A stretch of DNA of 64,000 nucleotides from Paracoccus haematequi (GCA_945881965.1 CAMCVS010000003.1:248001-312000); one strand, 5' to 3'. Shown: positions 53,016-62,119, counted from the stretch's first letter. Notes: generated from the letters alone by a model not told the origin. Numbers and translations are program-made.

Positions 53016-53489
53016 TCAAAGCCAGCGGCGGGTTTTCTGGCAATAGCGCGCGAAATCCGCACGGAATTTGCGCCGCAGGCGGTCCTCTTCGGGGATGACA
53101 AATCGTCGCTCAATGACCCACAGGAAAATGGGCAGCAGCACCAGCGACAGGATTGCGTCAAACCGCAGGATCAGCCCGGCGAGGATAAGCAGGTCGCCCA
53201 GATAGATCGGGTTGCGCGAGCGGCTGAAAATGCCTGATTGCACCAGCGCCGCCGCCTGTTGATGCGGCACAAACGTAGTACGTTGGCGGCGCATTTCATA
53301 AATCGCCAAAGTCGCCAGAATAAGCCCGCCACCGATCAGCGCCCCGCCCAACAGGTCGGTGACCCCGCCTTTCAGTGACAGACCCAACGGCAAAACCTGT
53401 GCCTGCACCCAAGCCAGCGCGATGAACCCGCCCAGCCAGACCGGGGGAATGTCGATCCATTGCCGCCATGTCAGGGTTTCTGCGGTCAT
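53016..53489 (-). CDS. membrane methyltransferase-like protein (ICMT/PEMT superfamily)
   Basis: 157 residues with four or five spans. The C-terminal SRNPIYLGDLLILAGLIL and EERFVIPEEDRL-like segment (here ERRFVIPEEDRLRRKFRADF) match isoprenylcysteine/phospholipid methyltransferases, including the R-N-P-I-Y SAM-site motif. Bacterial members modify lipids or thiols; substrate unknown. The ATG at 53489 overlaps the rhodanese stop by four bases, so it is the third gene of an overlapping trio. Confidence 0.82.
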   Translation of the reverse strand: MTAETLTWRQWIDIPPVWLGGFIALAWVQAQVLPLGLSLKGGVTDLLGGALIGGGLILATLAIYEMRRQRTTFVPHQQAAALVQSGIFSRSRNPIYLGDLLILAGLILRFDAILSLVLLPIFLWVIERRFVIPEEDRLRRKFRADFARYCQKTRRWL

Positions 53490-53896
53490 TGCGGCCTCCA
53501 TGCGGCGTCCGTTGACCATGCCATGATCCCGCCCTGCATCACCACAACATTATCGCGCCCCAACAGCCGCGCGGCAAAGGCCGCCTGCGCCGACAGGCTG
53601 CCGGTGTTGCAATACAAGATCACCAACCCGGTCGCGGGCAGATCTTCCAGCCGCGCGGGCACTTCGCGCCAGTCGATGTTGATCGCGCCGGGGATGTGGC
53701 CAGCGGCATATTGCGCGGCCTCGCGGGTATCGACAAAGGTCGCCGCGCGAAACACCGACTCGTCCAGTTGTGCAGGCAGGATGATGCCGGATTCATAGGT
53801 GGCAAAGCCCATGTAATCCTCGATGGCCGCGCGCACCGGGTCATCGGCCCAGACTGGCCCCGCCAGCACCGCGATCAGCAAACCCGCGCGGATCAT
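53486..53896 (-). CDS. exported rhodanese-domain protein
   Basis: 136 residues. Signal peptide about 1-17 (LLIAVLAGPVWA), then one rhodanese domain with FVDTREAAQYAAGHIPGAINI and active-site Cys96 in ILYCNTGSLSAQAA. Moves sulfane sulfur or binds thiols in the periplasm. Overlaps both neighbours by four bases (ATGA). Rhodanese beside a metallo-beta-lactamase-fold gene suggests a sulfur or persulfide task, but this is inference. Confidence 0.88.
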   Translation of the reverse strand: MIRAGLLIAVLAGPVWADDPVRAAIEDYMGFATYESGIILPAQLDESVFRAATFVDTREAAQYAAGHIPGAINIDWREVPARLEDLPATGLVILYCNTGSLSAQAAFAARLLGRDNVVVMQGGIMAWSTDAAWRPQ

Positions 53897-54840
53897 TCGA
53901 ATTCCATCTCGGCAAACACGTTGCCCGCGTTCTTGGTCGCCAGTTCCTCGAAGGTGTCCAGCCGCCGCCATTGGTCCTGATCGACGTAATAGGCCTCGGC
54001 CAACTGCCCGCCCGCCTCGATGTGCGCGCCCACCTTGCTGCGCAAATCGACAAGGTAATCATGGGTATAGCGGCGCACCTGCGCGAGGTTCGTCGGGTGG
54101 CCATGGCCCGGAATGACATAGGTGGGTGCCAGCGGTTCCAGCGCGGTTTCCCAGGTCTCGATCCAGCATTTCGTGCAGGTATCGGTGAATATCGGCGGCA
54201 TCCGTTCGTGAAACGCGATATCGCCCGCGATCATGATCGACCATTCCGGGATCCAGACCTGCGTATCGCCGGGGCTGTGCGCGGGGCCCAGATGCAGCAC
54301 CTCGATCTTGACCCCGCCCATGTCAATGCCATGGCGGTCTTCAAACGTCAGGTTGGCATGTTCCACCCGCGTGCCTTCTGCCTTGTCACGGTTATACCCT
54401 TCCATCCCGATCAACAGGCTGTCGCCGCGATGCTTGGTTTCCGCCACTGCATCGACATGGGCCAACACATCAACCCCCAGATCGCGCCAATAGCTGTTGC
54501 CCAGCATGGCATGGCCCTGCCCGTTTTCGTTGATCACCAGCTTGACGGGCTGATCCGTGATCGCCTTGATTTCGTCATGCAGGGCCTTTGCCAGCCGCGC
54601 GGACGCGCCGCCATTGACCACGATCACGCCGTCGCCTGTGACGATAAAGGACAGGTTGTTGTTGTGGCCGGAATTTTCATACGTCGGCGGTGCGGTCGCG
54701 CCGATGGCAGACCACACATGCGGGATCACCTCGACCGGTTTGGAATAGAGTTCGGACTGCGGATACTGGTCCGCGATATCCTCGGACGCCTGCGCGCCCC
54801 CCGCAAGCAACAAAGCCAAAACCGCCAGGTAGTCCCGCAT
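53893..54840 (-). CDS. exported metallo-beta-lactamase-fold protein with altered metal motif
   Basis: 315 residues. Signal peptide about 1-18. The fold is recognised from NNLSFIVTGDGVIVVNGGAS, LGPAHSPGD (His188), MIAGDIAF (Asp207) and VIPGHGHPT (His246). The usual HxHxDH is replaced by NENGQGH (residues 104-110), so two or more zinc ligands are missing and one metal site must be changed or lost. CTKC at 222-225 adds a possible thiol site. The ATG at 54840 has GGGAGG six bases upstream; the much longer open frame upstream is antisense to the SDR gene. First of an overlapping trio with rhodanese and methyltransferase. Confidence 0.85.
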   Translation of the reverse strand: MRDYLAVLALLLAGGAQASEDIADQYPQSELYSKPVEVIPHVWSAIGATAPPTYENSGHNNNLSFIVTGDGVIVVNGGASARLAKALHDEIKAITDQPVKLVINENGQGHAMLGNSYWRDLGVDVLAHVDAVAETKHRGDSLLIGMEGYNRDKAEGTRVEHANLTFEDRHGIDMGGVKIEVLHLGPAHSPGDTQVWIPEWSIMIAGDIAFHERMPPIFTDTCTKCWIETWETALEPLAPTYVIPGHGHPTNLAQVRRYTHDYLVDLRSKVGAHIEAGGQLAEAYYVDQDQWRRLDTFEELATKNAGNVFAEMEFE

Positions 54841-54969
54841 CACCATCCTCCCAGAATTCCTGCCGTCACATTCATCGAAGCGAATTTGATTGTAAACCCC
54901 GTGCGCGCCCAGCACCCGCTTGCAGCCCGCCGCCCGCCACGCCAGACTGCCCAAAACAGGAGGAACACC

Positions 54970-55731
54970 ATGTTGCAGGGCAAACACGCGCTGGTCACCG
55001 GCGGCGGGACCGGCATCGGGCTGGCGATTGCGCAGGCGCTGGCGGGGGCGGGCGCGGATGTCACCATCACCGGACGGCGCATGGACGCGTTGGCCGAGGC
55101 CGCGCGCCACACCATCGGCCTGCATCCGATGGTGATGGACGTGACCGACGAGGCCGCGGTCGAGGCCCGCGTGGCCGAAGCCGTGGCCCAACGCGGCCCG
55201 ATCCAGATCGTGATCGCCAATGCGGGCATCGCCGAGGGCCGCAAGGCGCACAAGACCGACACCGCGCTGTGGCGGCGGATCATGGCGACCAACCTTGACG
55301 GCGCGTTCTTTACCATCCGCGCGGCGATGCCGTCGATGCTGCAAACCGACTGGGGCCGGGTGATCGCGATCTCGTCCATCGCGGGGCTGCGCGGATTGCC
55401 GGGCGGCGGCGCCTATAGCGCGTCGAAACATGGCGTGATCGGTCTGATCCGGTCGATGTCCGAGGATTTTCTGGGCGCGCCTTATACCTTCAATTCGATC
55501 TGCCCCGGCTATGTCGATACCGACATCATCACCCGCAACATCGACACGATCAAGGATCGCGCCGGGATATCGGCCGAGGCCGCGTTGCAAGTGATGACGG
55601 ATGCCAACCGCCACAAGCGGCTGATTGCGGCGGAGGAGGTGGCGGCCGCCGCGCTCTGGCTTTGCGGGCCGGGATCGGGCAGCGTGAACGGACAGGAAAT
55701 CCAGATCGCCGGTGGGCAGGTTGTGGGATAA
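54970..55731 (+). CDS. short-chain dehydrogenase/reductase
   Basis: 253-residue Rossmann oxidoreductase: TGGGTGIG (10-17), NAG (84-86), catalytic Ser136, Tyr149 and Lys153 (YSASK). The ICPGYVDTDI loop and total length resemble 3-hydroxyacyl or 3-hydroxybutyrate dehydrogenases, but substrate is uncertain. AGGAGG precedes the ATG. Ten bases separate it from kynU, so it is part of the tryptophan-degradation operon by position. Confidence 0.87.
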   Translation: MLQGKHALVTGGGTGIGLAIAQALAGAGADVTITGRRMDALAEAARHTIGLHPMVMDVTDEAAVEARVAEAVAQRGPIQIVIANAGIAEGRKAHKTDTALWRRIMATNLDGAFFTIRAAMPSMLQTDWGRVIAISSIAGLRGLPGGGAYSASKHGVIGLIRSMSEDFLGAPYTFNSICPGYVDTDIITRNIDTIKDRAGISAEAALQVMTDANRHKRLIAAEEVAAAALWLCGPGSGSVNGQEIQIAGGQVVG

Positions 55732-55741
55732 GGGGATGACA

Positions 55742-56935
55742 ATGACCGATTTCGCCGCCACCCGCGCCATGTTCCACCTGCCGCCGGGGATGATTTACCT
55801 CGATGGCAATTCGCTGGGCCCACTGCCGAAACATGCGCTCGACCGCATGGCACAGGTGATGCAGGACGAATGGGGCGACATGCTGATTACCGGCTGGAAC
55901 CGCGCAGGATGGATGGATGCGCCCGCCCGCACCGGCGACCGTATCGCGCGGCTGATCGGGGCAGAACCGGGCAGCGTCGTGATGGGCGACACGCTGTCGA
56001 TCAAGGTCTTCCAAGCGTTGGCCGCCGCGCTGGACATGACCCCGGATCGCCGCATCGTGCTGTCGGACAGCGGTAATTTCCCGTCAGACCTTTACATGGC
56101 CCAAGGGCTGCTGGCCTCATTAGGCCGCGCCGATGACCTGCGCGTGGTCGCCCCCGAAGCGGTGGCGGATCACCTGACTGACGATGTCGCGGTGCTGATG
56201 CTGACCGAAATCGACTATCGCACCGGGCGCAAGCACGACATGGCGGCGTTGACTGCCGCCGCACAGGCCAAGGGCATCGTCACGATCTGGGATCTGGCCC
56301 ATTCGGCGGGGGCGGTGGATGTCGATCTGGCCGCCTGCAATGCCGATTTCGCCGTCGGCTGCACTTATAAATACCTCAACGGCGGCCCCGGCGCGCCCGC
56401 CTTCATCTATGTCGCGCCGCGCCATCAGGCGACGACCCGCCCCGCCCTGTCGGGCTGGCTGGGGCACGAAGCGCCTTTTGCCTTTGACCTTGATTACCGC
56501 GCCGCGCCGGGGATCGACCGCATGCGCGTCGGCACGCCGCCGATCCTTGCCCTCGCCGCACTCGATGCTGCGCTCGATGTCTGGGATATGACCACGATGG
56601 CCGATGTGCGCGCCGCGTCCCTCGCGCTCGCCGACCGGTTTATCGCGGGGGTCGAGTCGCAATGCGACATGCTGACCCTCGCCACGCCCCGCGACCATGC
56701 CAAACGCGGATCGCAGGTATCGTTCCGCTTTGAACATGGCTATGCCGCGATGCAGGCGCTGATCGACCACGGCGTGATCGGCGATTTCCGCGCCCCCGAC
56801 ATCATGCGCTTTGGGTTCACGCCGCTGTTCATCGACGAAAGCGATATCGACGAGGCCGTGCGCATCGTGGCCGAGGTGATGCGCGGCGCGCTGTGGGATA
56901 CCCCGAAATACCACAAACGCGGCAAGGTGACCTGA
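55742..56935 (+). CDS. kynU: kynureninase
   Basis: PLP enzyme splitting kynurenine into anthranilate and alanine. 397 residues: YLDGNSLGPLPKHA near the start, SDSGNFPSDLYM, WDLAHSAGAVDVDL, and the PLP lysine at about 210 in CTYKYLNGGPGAPAF. The ATG at 55742 is spaced six bases from GGGG; the ATG at 55736 abuts it. Separated from kynA by a gap carrying copy 2 of the intergenic element. Confidence 0.95.
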   Translation: MTDFAATRAMFHLPPGMIYLDGNSLGPLPKHALDRMAQVMQDEWGDMLITGWNRAGWMDAPARTGDRIARLIGAEPGSVVMGDTLSIKVFQALAAALDMTPDRRIVLSDSGNFPSDLYMAQGLLASLGRADDLRVVAPEAVADHLTDDVAVLMLTEIDYRTGRKHDMAALTAAAQAKGIVTIWDLAHSAGAVDVDLAACNADFAVGCTYKYLNGGPGAPAFIYVAPRHQATTRPALSGWLGHEAPFAFDLDYRAAPGIDRMRVGTPPILALAALDAALDVWDMTTMADVRAASLALADRFIAGVESQCDMLTLATPRDHAKRGSQVSFRFEHGYAAMQALIDHGVIGDFRAPDIMRFGFTPLFIDESDIDEAVRIVAEVMRGALWDTPKYHKRGKVT

Positions 56936-56950
56936 TCCCTTCTGCTTTCA

Positions 56951-57000
56951 TTTTGCCTGAAATACTCCGGGGAGCGCGAGGGGCGGCGCCCCTCGCCCCT
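56951..57000 (+). repeat. recurring GC-rich intergenic hairpin element, copy 2
   Basis: TTTTGCCTGAAATACTCCGGGG head, then a 7-bp stem GAGGGGC/GCCCCTC (56978-56984 with 56988-56994) with loop GGC. Head and stem layout match the copies at 35150 and 62120, though the sequence is less alike. Lies between kynU and kynA on the same strand. Confidence 0.6.
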
Positions 57001-57032
57001 TTCCACCAACGCCCCGCTGCAAAGGCAGGATC

Positions 57033-57866
57033 ATGACCGACAGCACCGACCCCGCCCAACATGGTGTCCGCCTCGAATACCGGGGCGTGATGACCTATAC
57101 AGATTACCTCGGCCTTGATCCCATCCTGGTGGCCCAGCGCCCCGTGACGGGCGCGCATGACGAGATGCTGTTCCTGATCCAACATCAGACGTCCGAATTG
57201 TGGATGAAGCTCGCTATCCACGAACTGACCGCCGCGCGGGCGCAGATGGCGGCGGGCGATCTGCGTCCGGCCTTCAAGATGCTGACGCGGGTGTCGCGCA
57301 TCTTTGAACAGATGAACAACGCCTGGGACGTGCTGCGCACCATGACGCCCGCCGAATTCAACCAATTCCGCGACGGGCTGGGGCAATCGTCCGGGTTCCA
57401 GTCGCACCAGTATCGGCTGATCGAATTCATGCTTGGCAACCGCAACGCGCAGATGCTGAAACCGCATGCCCATCGCCCCGACCTGTTGGCGGCGTTGCAG
57501 GCGGAACTGGCGCAGCCCTCGCTGTATGACGGGGCGCTGCGACTGTTGCATCGCGCGCATCCCCTGCCCGACCACGTCATGGCGCGAGACATCGCGCAGC
57601 CGTGGCGGGCGGACCCGGCGGTGCAGGCGGCCTGGACCGTGGTCTATCGCGCGCCCGAAACCCATTGGGAACTGTATGAGCTGGCGGAAAAGCTGGTGGA
57701 CCTCGAAGATTATTTCCGCCGCTGGCGGTTCAACCACGTCACCACCGTCGAACGCGTGATCGGGTTCAAACGCGGCACCGGCGGGTCGGGCGGCGTCAGT
57801 TACCTCCGGCGCATGCTGGAGGTGGAACTGTTCCCCGAACTCTGGCACCTGCGCACCGGCCTTTAG
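57033..57866 (+). CDS. kynA: tryptophan 2,3-dioxygenase
   Basis: Haem enzyme opening the indole ring of tryptophan to N-formylkynurenine. 277 residues, bacterial TDO length. His51 in [13 protein letters not shown] lies at the substrate site, QYRLIEF carries the carboxylate-binding Arg, and the proximal haem ligand is about His235 in [24 protein letters not shown]. Product feeds kynurenine formation; the formamidase gene kynB is not in the window. Confidence 0.96.
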   Translation: MTDSTDPAQHGVRLEYRGVMTYTDYLGLDPILVAQRPVTGAHDEMLFLIQHQTSELWMKLAIHELTAARAQMAAGDLRPAFKMLTRVSRIFEQMNNAWDVLRTMTPAEFNQFRDGLGQSSGFQSHQYRLIEFMLGNRNAQMLKPHAHRPDLLAALQAELAQPSLYDGALRLLHRAHPLPDHVMARDIAQPWRADPAVQAAWTVVYRAPETHWELYELAEKLVDLEDYFRRWRFNHVTTVERVIGFKRGTGGSGGVSYLRRMLEVELFPELWHLRTGL

Positions 57867-57967
57867 GGGCCGCTGCCGCAATCCGGCCTTGTTTCCGAAA
57901 ATGCAACACGAAGTTTCCTAAATCCGCGCGCAATCCCGCCGCGCCCCGCTTGTATCCCATCCGTGAA

Positions 57968-57993
57968 CAATCCCGCGATGACCGCAGGGATTG
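57968..57993. promoter_or_regulatory. 7-bp inverted repeat upstream of the Hint/RTX gene
   Basis: CAATCCC (57968-57974) and GGGATTG (57987-57993), 12 bases apart; another CAATCCCGC occurs at 57931. Possible operator of the secreted-protein gene; no U-tract. Confidence 0.3.
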
Positions 57994-58032
57994 CGCAGAA
58001 AAGGGAGCCGCGAAGCAATCGCGGTCGGGCAG

Positions 58033-60750
58033 ATGGCAGTCATGATTTCGGGCCTTGGTGGTCCCGCTGGCTTTGGCGAGAATGTTTTCTCGACCACGGC
58101 CAAAACCGCAGGCAACAATGACGACGGGTCGATCCAGGTCAGCCTGACCTCGGTGTTTGGCGCGGGTGGGCTGAATTATTTCGGCACCACCTATACCTCG
58201 GTGTTCATCAACACGAACGGCACGATCTCGTTCGGGGCGGCACAGACGGCCTTTGCCCCCAACCTGACCGGCATCACCACGCCGCTGTTGGCCCCGTTCT
58301 GGAATGACATCGACATCACCAAGGGCGGCGAGATCTATTGGGATCTTGACCCCGCCTCGGGCCGGCTGACGATCACATGGGACAATGTGCGCCCGTTCAG
58401 CGGCGCGACCACCGGCAATTCGTTTCAGGTCGTGCTGACCAGCCTCGGCGGCAGCAGTTTCGACGCCAGTTTCATCTATGGCGATATCACCTGGACCGCC
58501 GTCGGCGGCACGCAATCCCAGACCGGCTATACCAATGGCGGCACCACGGATGTGACCTTTGAAGGGTCCAGCAATGCCACTGTGCTGGCGGCCTATGAGA
58601 CGAATAACTTCGACGGCGGTGACCCGAACGGTATCACCAGCCTCAATTTCGTCAATGGCCAGCCTTTTGTCGGCACCTCGAATGGCGTGGTCGAGGGCAC
58701 TGGCAACGCTGACACCATCGGCGCGGCCTATAACGACATCGAGGGCGACCGCATCACGGCGGGGGCCGACCGCGTCATGGCGGGCAATGGCGCGGATCAG
58801 GTTGACTCAGGCGCGGGCGCCGACAGTGTTTCGGGCGGTGGCGGCAATGACACGCTGACGGGCGGTGACGGCGCGGACCTGTTGCAGGGTGATACGCCGC
58901 TGGACGGGCTGTGGTCCTTTGCCGTCTATAACTTTGATTTCACCAATCTGGGCAATCAGGTGGGGTCGATCACCAGCGGCACCCTGATTGATCAGGGCTA
59001 TACCACCATCCTGAACACCCGCACGCTGGGGGCCAATGCGCGTGGCGTCAGCGCAGCGACGGACATCAACGATTATGGCGTGGTCCTGACCAGCACGATT
59101 GGGGTCACCACGGGCGGCAGCTATCGTTTCACCACCACCTCGGATGACGGGTCCACCATCGTCATCCGCGATGCCAATGGCGTGGCGCTGAACTGGGCCA
59201 ACGATACCGGCGGCACCCTGCCCTACATGAACAACGACTTCCACCAGGCGGCGGCGACGCGCGGCGGGTCGGTGACGTTGCAGGCGGGCCAGACCTATAC
59301 CATCGAAATCCGCTATTGGGAAAACGCCGGGTTCGAGGCGATGTCGGCCACCATCAGCGGGCCCGACACCGGCAACGTCGCCACCAATCTGGCCACCAGC
59401 CCGTTGGTGGGCGTGCCCCCGGTGCCAGCGGGGCATGTCGCGGGCAATGACGTGCTGTCGGGTGGCGTGGGCAACGACACGCTGCTGGGCGAAGGCGGCA
59501 ATGACAGCCTGTCGGGCGATGCCGACAACGACAGCCTTTTGGGCGGCGACGGCAATGACACGCTGGCGGGCGGCGCGGGTGCCGACACCCTGTCGGGCGG
59601 CGCGGGGATGGATTTTCTGGACTATACCGCGTCCGATGCGGGCGTCACCATCAACCTGACTACCAGCACCGCCAGCGGCGGCCATGCCACCGGCGATGTG
59701 CTGCAAAGCGGGCTGGACGGGATATTGGGGTCGGACTGGAACGACACCTTTACCGGCTATGATGTGGTCGGCGCGGATTTCACCAATGTGTTCTATGGCT
59801 TTGGTGGCGATGACATCATGGACGGGCGCGGCGGTGCTGACAGCCTGTTCGGCGGCGACGGCAGCGATACGCTGACGGGCGGTCTGGGGGCCGATCTGCT
59901 GGACGGCGGCGCGGGCAATGACACGCTTTTCGCGGGGTCAGGCGATACCGTCACCGGTGGCGCGGGCGATGACGTGGTCATCCTTGATGCCACGGCCATG
60001 ACCGGCGGCACCCTGACGCTGGACGGTGGCGAAGGCACCGAAGGCACCGGCGACCGCATCGACTTTGCCGGGCTGATCGACTGGGGCGACATCACCTATA
60101 CCTCGACCACACCGGGCGATCTGGCCGGATCGGCCACGCTGCTGGACGGCACGGTGGTGACGTTTGCCAACATGGAAACCGTGGTCATCTGCTATGTCGC
60201 AGGCACCCGCATCGCCACGCCGCATGGCCTGCGCGCCGTGGAAACCCTGCGTCCCGGCGATCTGGTGCTGACGCGCGACAACGGCCCGCAGCCGTTGCGC
60301 TGGACCGGGTCCAAGACCGTGCGCGGGCGCGGCGATCTTGCGCCGATCCGTTTTGCCGCCGGCGCGGTCGGCAACACCGACACATTGTGGGTCTCGCCGC
60401 AGCACCGGATGCTGCATGTCTCGCCGCGCGCCTCGCTCTATTTCGGTGATGCCGAGGTGTTCCTGTCGGCCAAACACATGGTCAACGGCACAACCATCAC
60501 CACCGAAAACCGCGATCTGGTCGGCTATTTCCACCTGATGTTCGACCGCCACGAGGTGATCTTTGCCGAAGGCGCCCCGTCCGAAAGCTTTCATCCCGGC
60601 CAGCAGGGCCTGCGCGCGTTGTCGGATGCGTCGCGCGCCGATCTGTTCGCGCGGTTTCCGGGGTTGCGTGGTGATCCCAACCGCTATGGCCCGACGGCGC
60701 GCCCCTGCCTGAAACGGTTCGAGGCGCAGGTGCTGGCCAAAGCTGCGTAA
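58033..60750 (+). CDS. secreted RTX protein with nidogen-like, PA14-like and Hint domains
   Basis: 905 residues, no classical signal peptide, likely exported by a type I system. Residues 1-190: nidogen-like domain (FGTTYTSVFINTNGTISFG, LAPFWNDIDITKGGEIYW). 223-287: RTX nonapeptides (GGxGxDxLxx). 289-445: PA14-like beta domain (SYRFTTTSDDGSTIVI, YWENAGFEA). 470-531 and 590-651: more RTX repeats. 716-870: Hint domain with Cys720 (CYVAGTRIATPHG), RPGDLVLTRDNGPQPLRW and VSPQHRML. Calcium-bound RTX folding is expected outside the cell; the Hint domain could self-cleave. The ATG at 58033 lacks a clear ribosome site, and a TTG at 57991 is possible. No transporter adjoins. Confidence 0.85.
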   Translation: MAVMISGLGGPAGFGENVFSTTAKTAGNNDDGSIQVSLTSVFGAGGLNYFGTTYTSVFINTNGTISFGAAQTAFAPNLTGITTPLLAPFWNDIDITKGGEIYWDLDPASGRLTITWDNVRPFSGATTGNSFQVVLTSLGGSSFDASFIYGDITWTAVGGTQSQTGYTNGGTTDVTFEGSSNATVLAAYETNNFDGGDPNGITSLNFVNGQPFVGTSNGVVEGTGNADTIGAAYNDIEGDRITAGADRVMAGNGADQVDSGAGADSVSGGGGNDTLTGGDGADLLQGDTPLDGLWSFAVYNFDFTNLGNQVGSITSGTLIDQGYTTILNTRTLGANARGVSAATDINDYGVVLTSTIGVTTGGSYRFTTTSDDGSTIVIRDANGVALNWANDTGGTLPYMNNDFHQAAATRGGSVTLQAGQTYTIEIRYWENAGFEAMSATISGPDTGNVATNLATSPLVGVPPVPAGHVAGNDVLSGGVGNDTLLGEGGNDSLSGDADNDSLLGGDGNDTLAGGAGADTLSGGAGMDFLDYTASDAGVTINLTTSTASGGHATGDVLQSGLDGILGSDWNDTFTGYDVVGADFTNVFYGFGGDDIMDGRGGADSLFGGDGSDTLTGGLGADLLDGGAGNDTLFAGSGDTVTGGAGDDVVILDATAMTGGTLTLDGGEGTEGTGDRIDFAGLIDWGDITYTSTTPGDLAGSATLLDGTVVTFANMETVVICYVAGTRIATPHGLRAVETLRPGDLVLTRDNGPQPLRWTGSKTVRGRGDLAPIRFAAGAVGNTDTLWVSPQHRMLHVSPRASLYFGDAEVFLSAKHMVNGTTITTENRDLVGYFHLMFDRHEVIFAEGAPSESFHPGQQGLRALSDASRADLFARFPGLRGDPNRYGPTARPCLKRFEAQVLAKAA

Positions 60751-60769
60751 ACGTGCGGCCGCCTAAGCG

Positions 60770-61543
60770 TCAGGCGCTGCGGCGCAGGCCAGCGCGCGCC
60801 TCGGCCCAATCCCGCACCGCTGCGCCAAAGGCGGTGAACAACGGCCGCGATACCGGATCGTTGACCGCGTTCCATTCCGGGTGCCATTGCACCGACAGCG
60901 TGAAGCCCGCCGCCCCCTCGACATGGATCGCCTCGGGGGTGCCGTCGGGGGCCACGCCGTCCACCACGATGCGCGCGCCGGGGGTCTTGATCCCTTGGCC
61001 GTGCAGTGTGTTTGTCATCACCTCGTCGGCGCCGAACAGCCGCGCGAACACGCCCCCCGGCGTGAACCGCACCGGGTGGCGCAGCGCAAACTTCTCTTCC
61101 AGCGTGCCATCCGGCGGCATCCGGTGGTTCATCCGCCCCGGCAGATCGCGGATTTCGGGATACAAGGTGCCCCCCATCGCCACGTTGACCTCCTGAAAGC
61201 CGCGACAAATGCCCAGAAACGGCTGGCCGCGTTCGACACAGGCCCGCACCAGCGGCAACACGATGGCATCACGGCCACGGTCAAATGCGCCATGGGCGGG
61301 CGTCTCCGGCTCGCCATACTCCTCCGGATGGACATTGGGCCGCCCGCCGGTCAGCAGGAAACCGTCGCAGACCTCCATCAATTCCGCCACCGACACGAAC
61401 CGCGGATCGGCGGGGATCAGCAGCGGCAGGCAGCCCGCGACCCGCGCCACGGCTTCGGAATTCATCGTGCCGCCCGCATGGGTCGGATACTGGTCGTTGA
61501 TCAGATGCTGGTTGCCGATGATGCCGATGACGGGCCGTGCCAT
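60770..61543 (-). CDS. class-I glutamine-amidotransferase-like peptidase (C26, PuuD-like)
   Basis: 257 residues with the C26 triad: Cys113 in FLGICRGFQEVNVA, and His221/Glu223 in VQWHPEW. N-terminal GIIGNQHL and FLLTGGRPNVHPEEYG match gamma-glutamyl-GABA hydrolase PuuD. Hydrolyses gamma-glutamyl amides; exact substrate unknown as no puu genes are adjacent. Convergent with the Hint/RTX gene (19-base gap). Confidence 0.88.
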   Translation of the reverse strand: MARPVIGIIGNQHLINDQYPTHAGGTMNSEAVARVAGCLPLLIPADPRFVSVAELMEVCDGFLLTGGRPNVHPEEYGEPETPAHGAFDRGRDAIVLPLVRACVERGQPFLGICRGFQEVNVAMGGTLYPEIRDLPGRMNHRMPPDGTLEEKFALRHPVRFTPGGVFARLFGADEVMTNTLHGQGIKTPGARIVVDGVAPDGTPEAIHVEGAAGFTLSVQWHPEWNAVNDPVSRPLFTAFGAAVRDWAEARAGLRRSA

Positions 61544-61672
61544 GCGCTGCCTCTGGGGTCTTGGTTGGAAATCCTTGTGCGGCTGACGCTAGCGTGACAG
61601 CGCGGCCAAGGGAACACCCGGCAGGCCAAAACCGCGCCGGATGCCGCATTTTCACGCAGGCACCCGGTGCGA

Positions 61673-62098
61673 TCAGGCCTCGCCGACCAGCCCCGCCGCC
61701 GCGATGCCCGCCAGACCGGCGGCCGCGTCATTGTCCGAGGTGCAGCCGGTCACTCCGACCGCGCCAATCACCGCGCCGCCAGCATCGCGCACCAGGATCC
61801 CGCCCGCCACCGGCACCAGCGCGCCACCATAGACGCCGTTGACCGCCGCGATGAAGGCGGGGTTGGTTTCCGCCCGCGCGGCCTGCGCGCGCCCTGCCAG
61901 ACCCAGCATCACCGCGCCAAAGGCCTTGCCATGCGCAATGCCATAGCGCCCCGGCGACGCCCCATCGCTGCGTTCAAACGCGATCGGATGCCCGCCTGCA
62001 TCCAGCACGATCACCGACAGCGGCTTCATCCCCGCCGCCTGCCCATGCGCCAGTGTCTGCGCGACAATCACCCGCGCCCGTTCCAATCCAATGCTCAT
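61673..62098 (-). CDS. GlcG/HbpS-family protein
   Basis: 141-residue cytosolic protein: LSVIVLDAGGHPIAFERSDGASPGRYGIAHGKA, GGALVPVAGGILVRDAGGAVIGAVGVTG and SDNDAAAGLAGI are the GlcG/HbpS fold signature. Some members bind haem or corrinoids; in Escherichia coli glcG adjoins glcB in the glycolate operon. Here it follows glcB. The ATG at 62098 is seven bases from AAGGA; 62104 is closer. Confidence 0.85.
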   Translation of the reverse strand: MSIGLERARVIVAQTLAHGQAAGMKPLSVIVLDAGGHPIAFERSDGASPGRYGIAHGKAFGAVMLGLAGRAQAARAETNPAFIAAVNGVYGGALVPVAGGILVRDAGGAVIGAVGVTGCTSDNDAAAGLAGIAAAGLVGEA

Positions 62099-62119
62099 GT
62101 CCATGTCCTTCTCTGGTTC

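Noticed and set aside
54841-55770. 310-codon N-terminal extension of the metallo-beta-lactamase-fold gene
   Set aside because: It is antisense to the SDR gene; the true start at 54840 has GGGAGG and opens a signal peptide.
58690-60000. Regular short DNA repeats that could suggest CRISPR or a minisatellite
   Set aside because: They encode RTX nonapeptides (GGxGxDxLxx) in frame within one protein; spacing and divergence are coding in origin.
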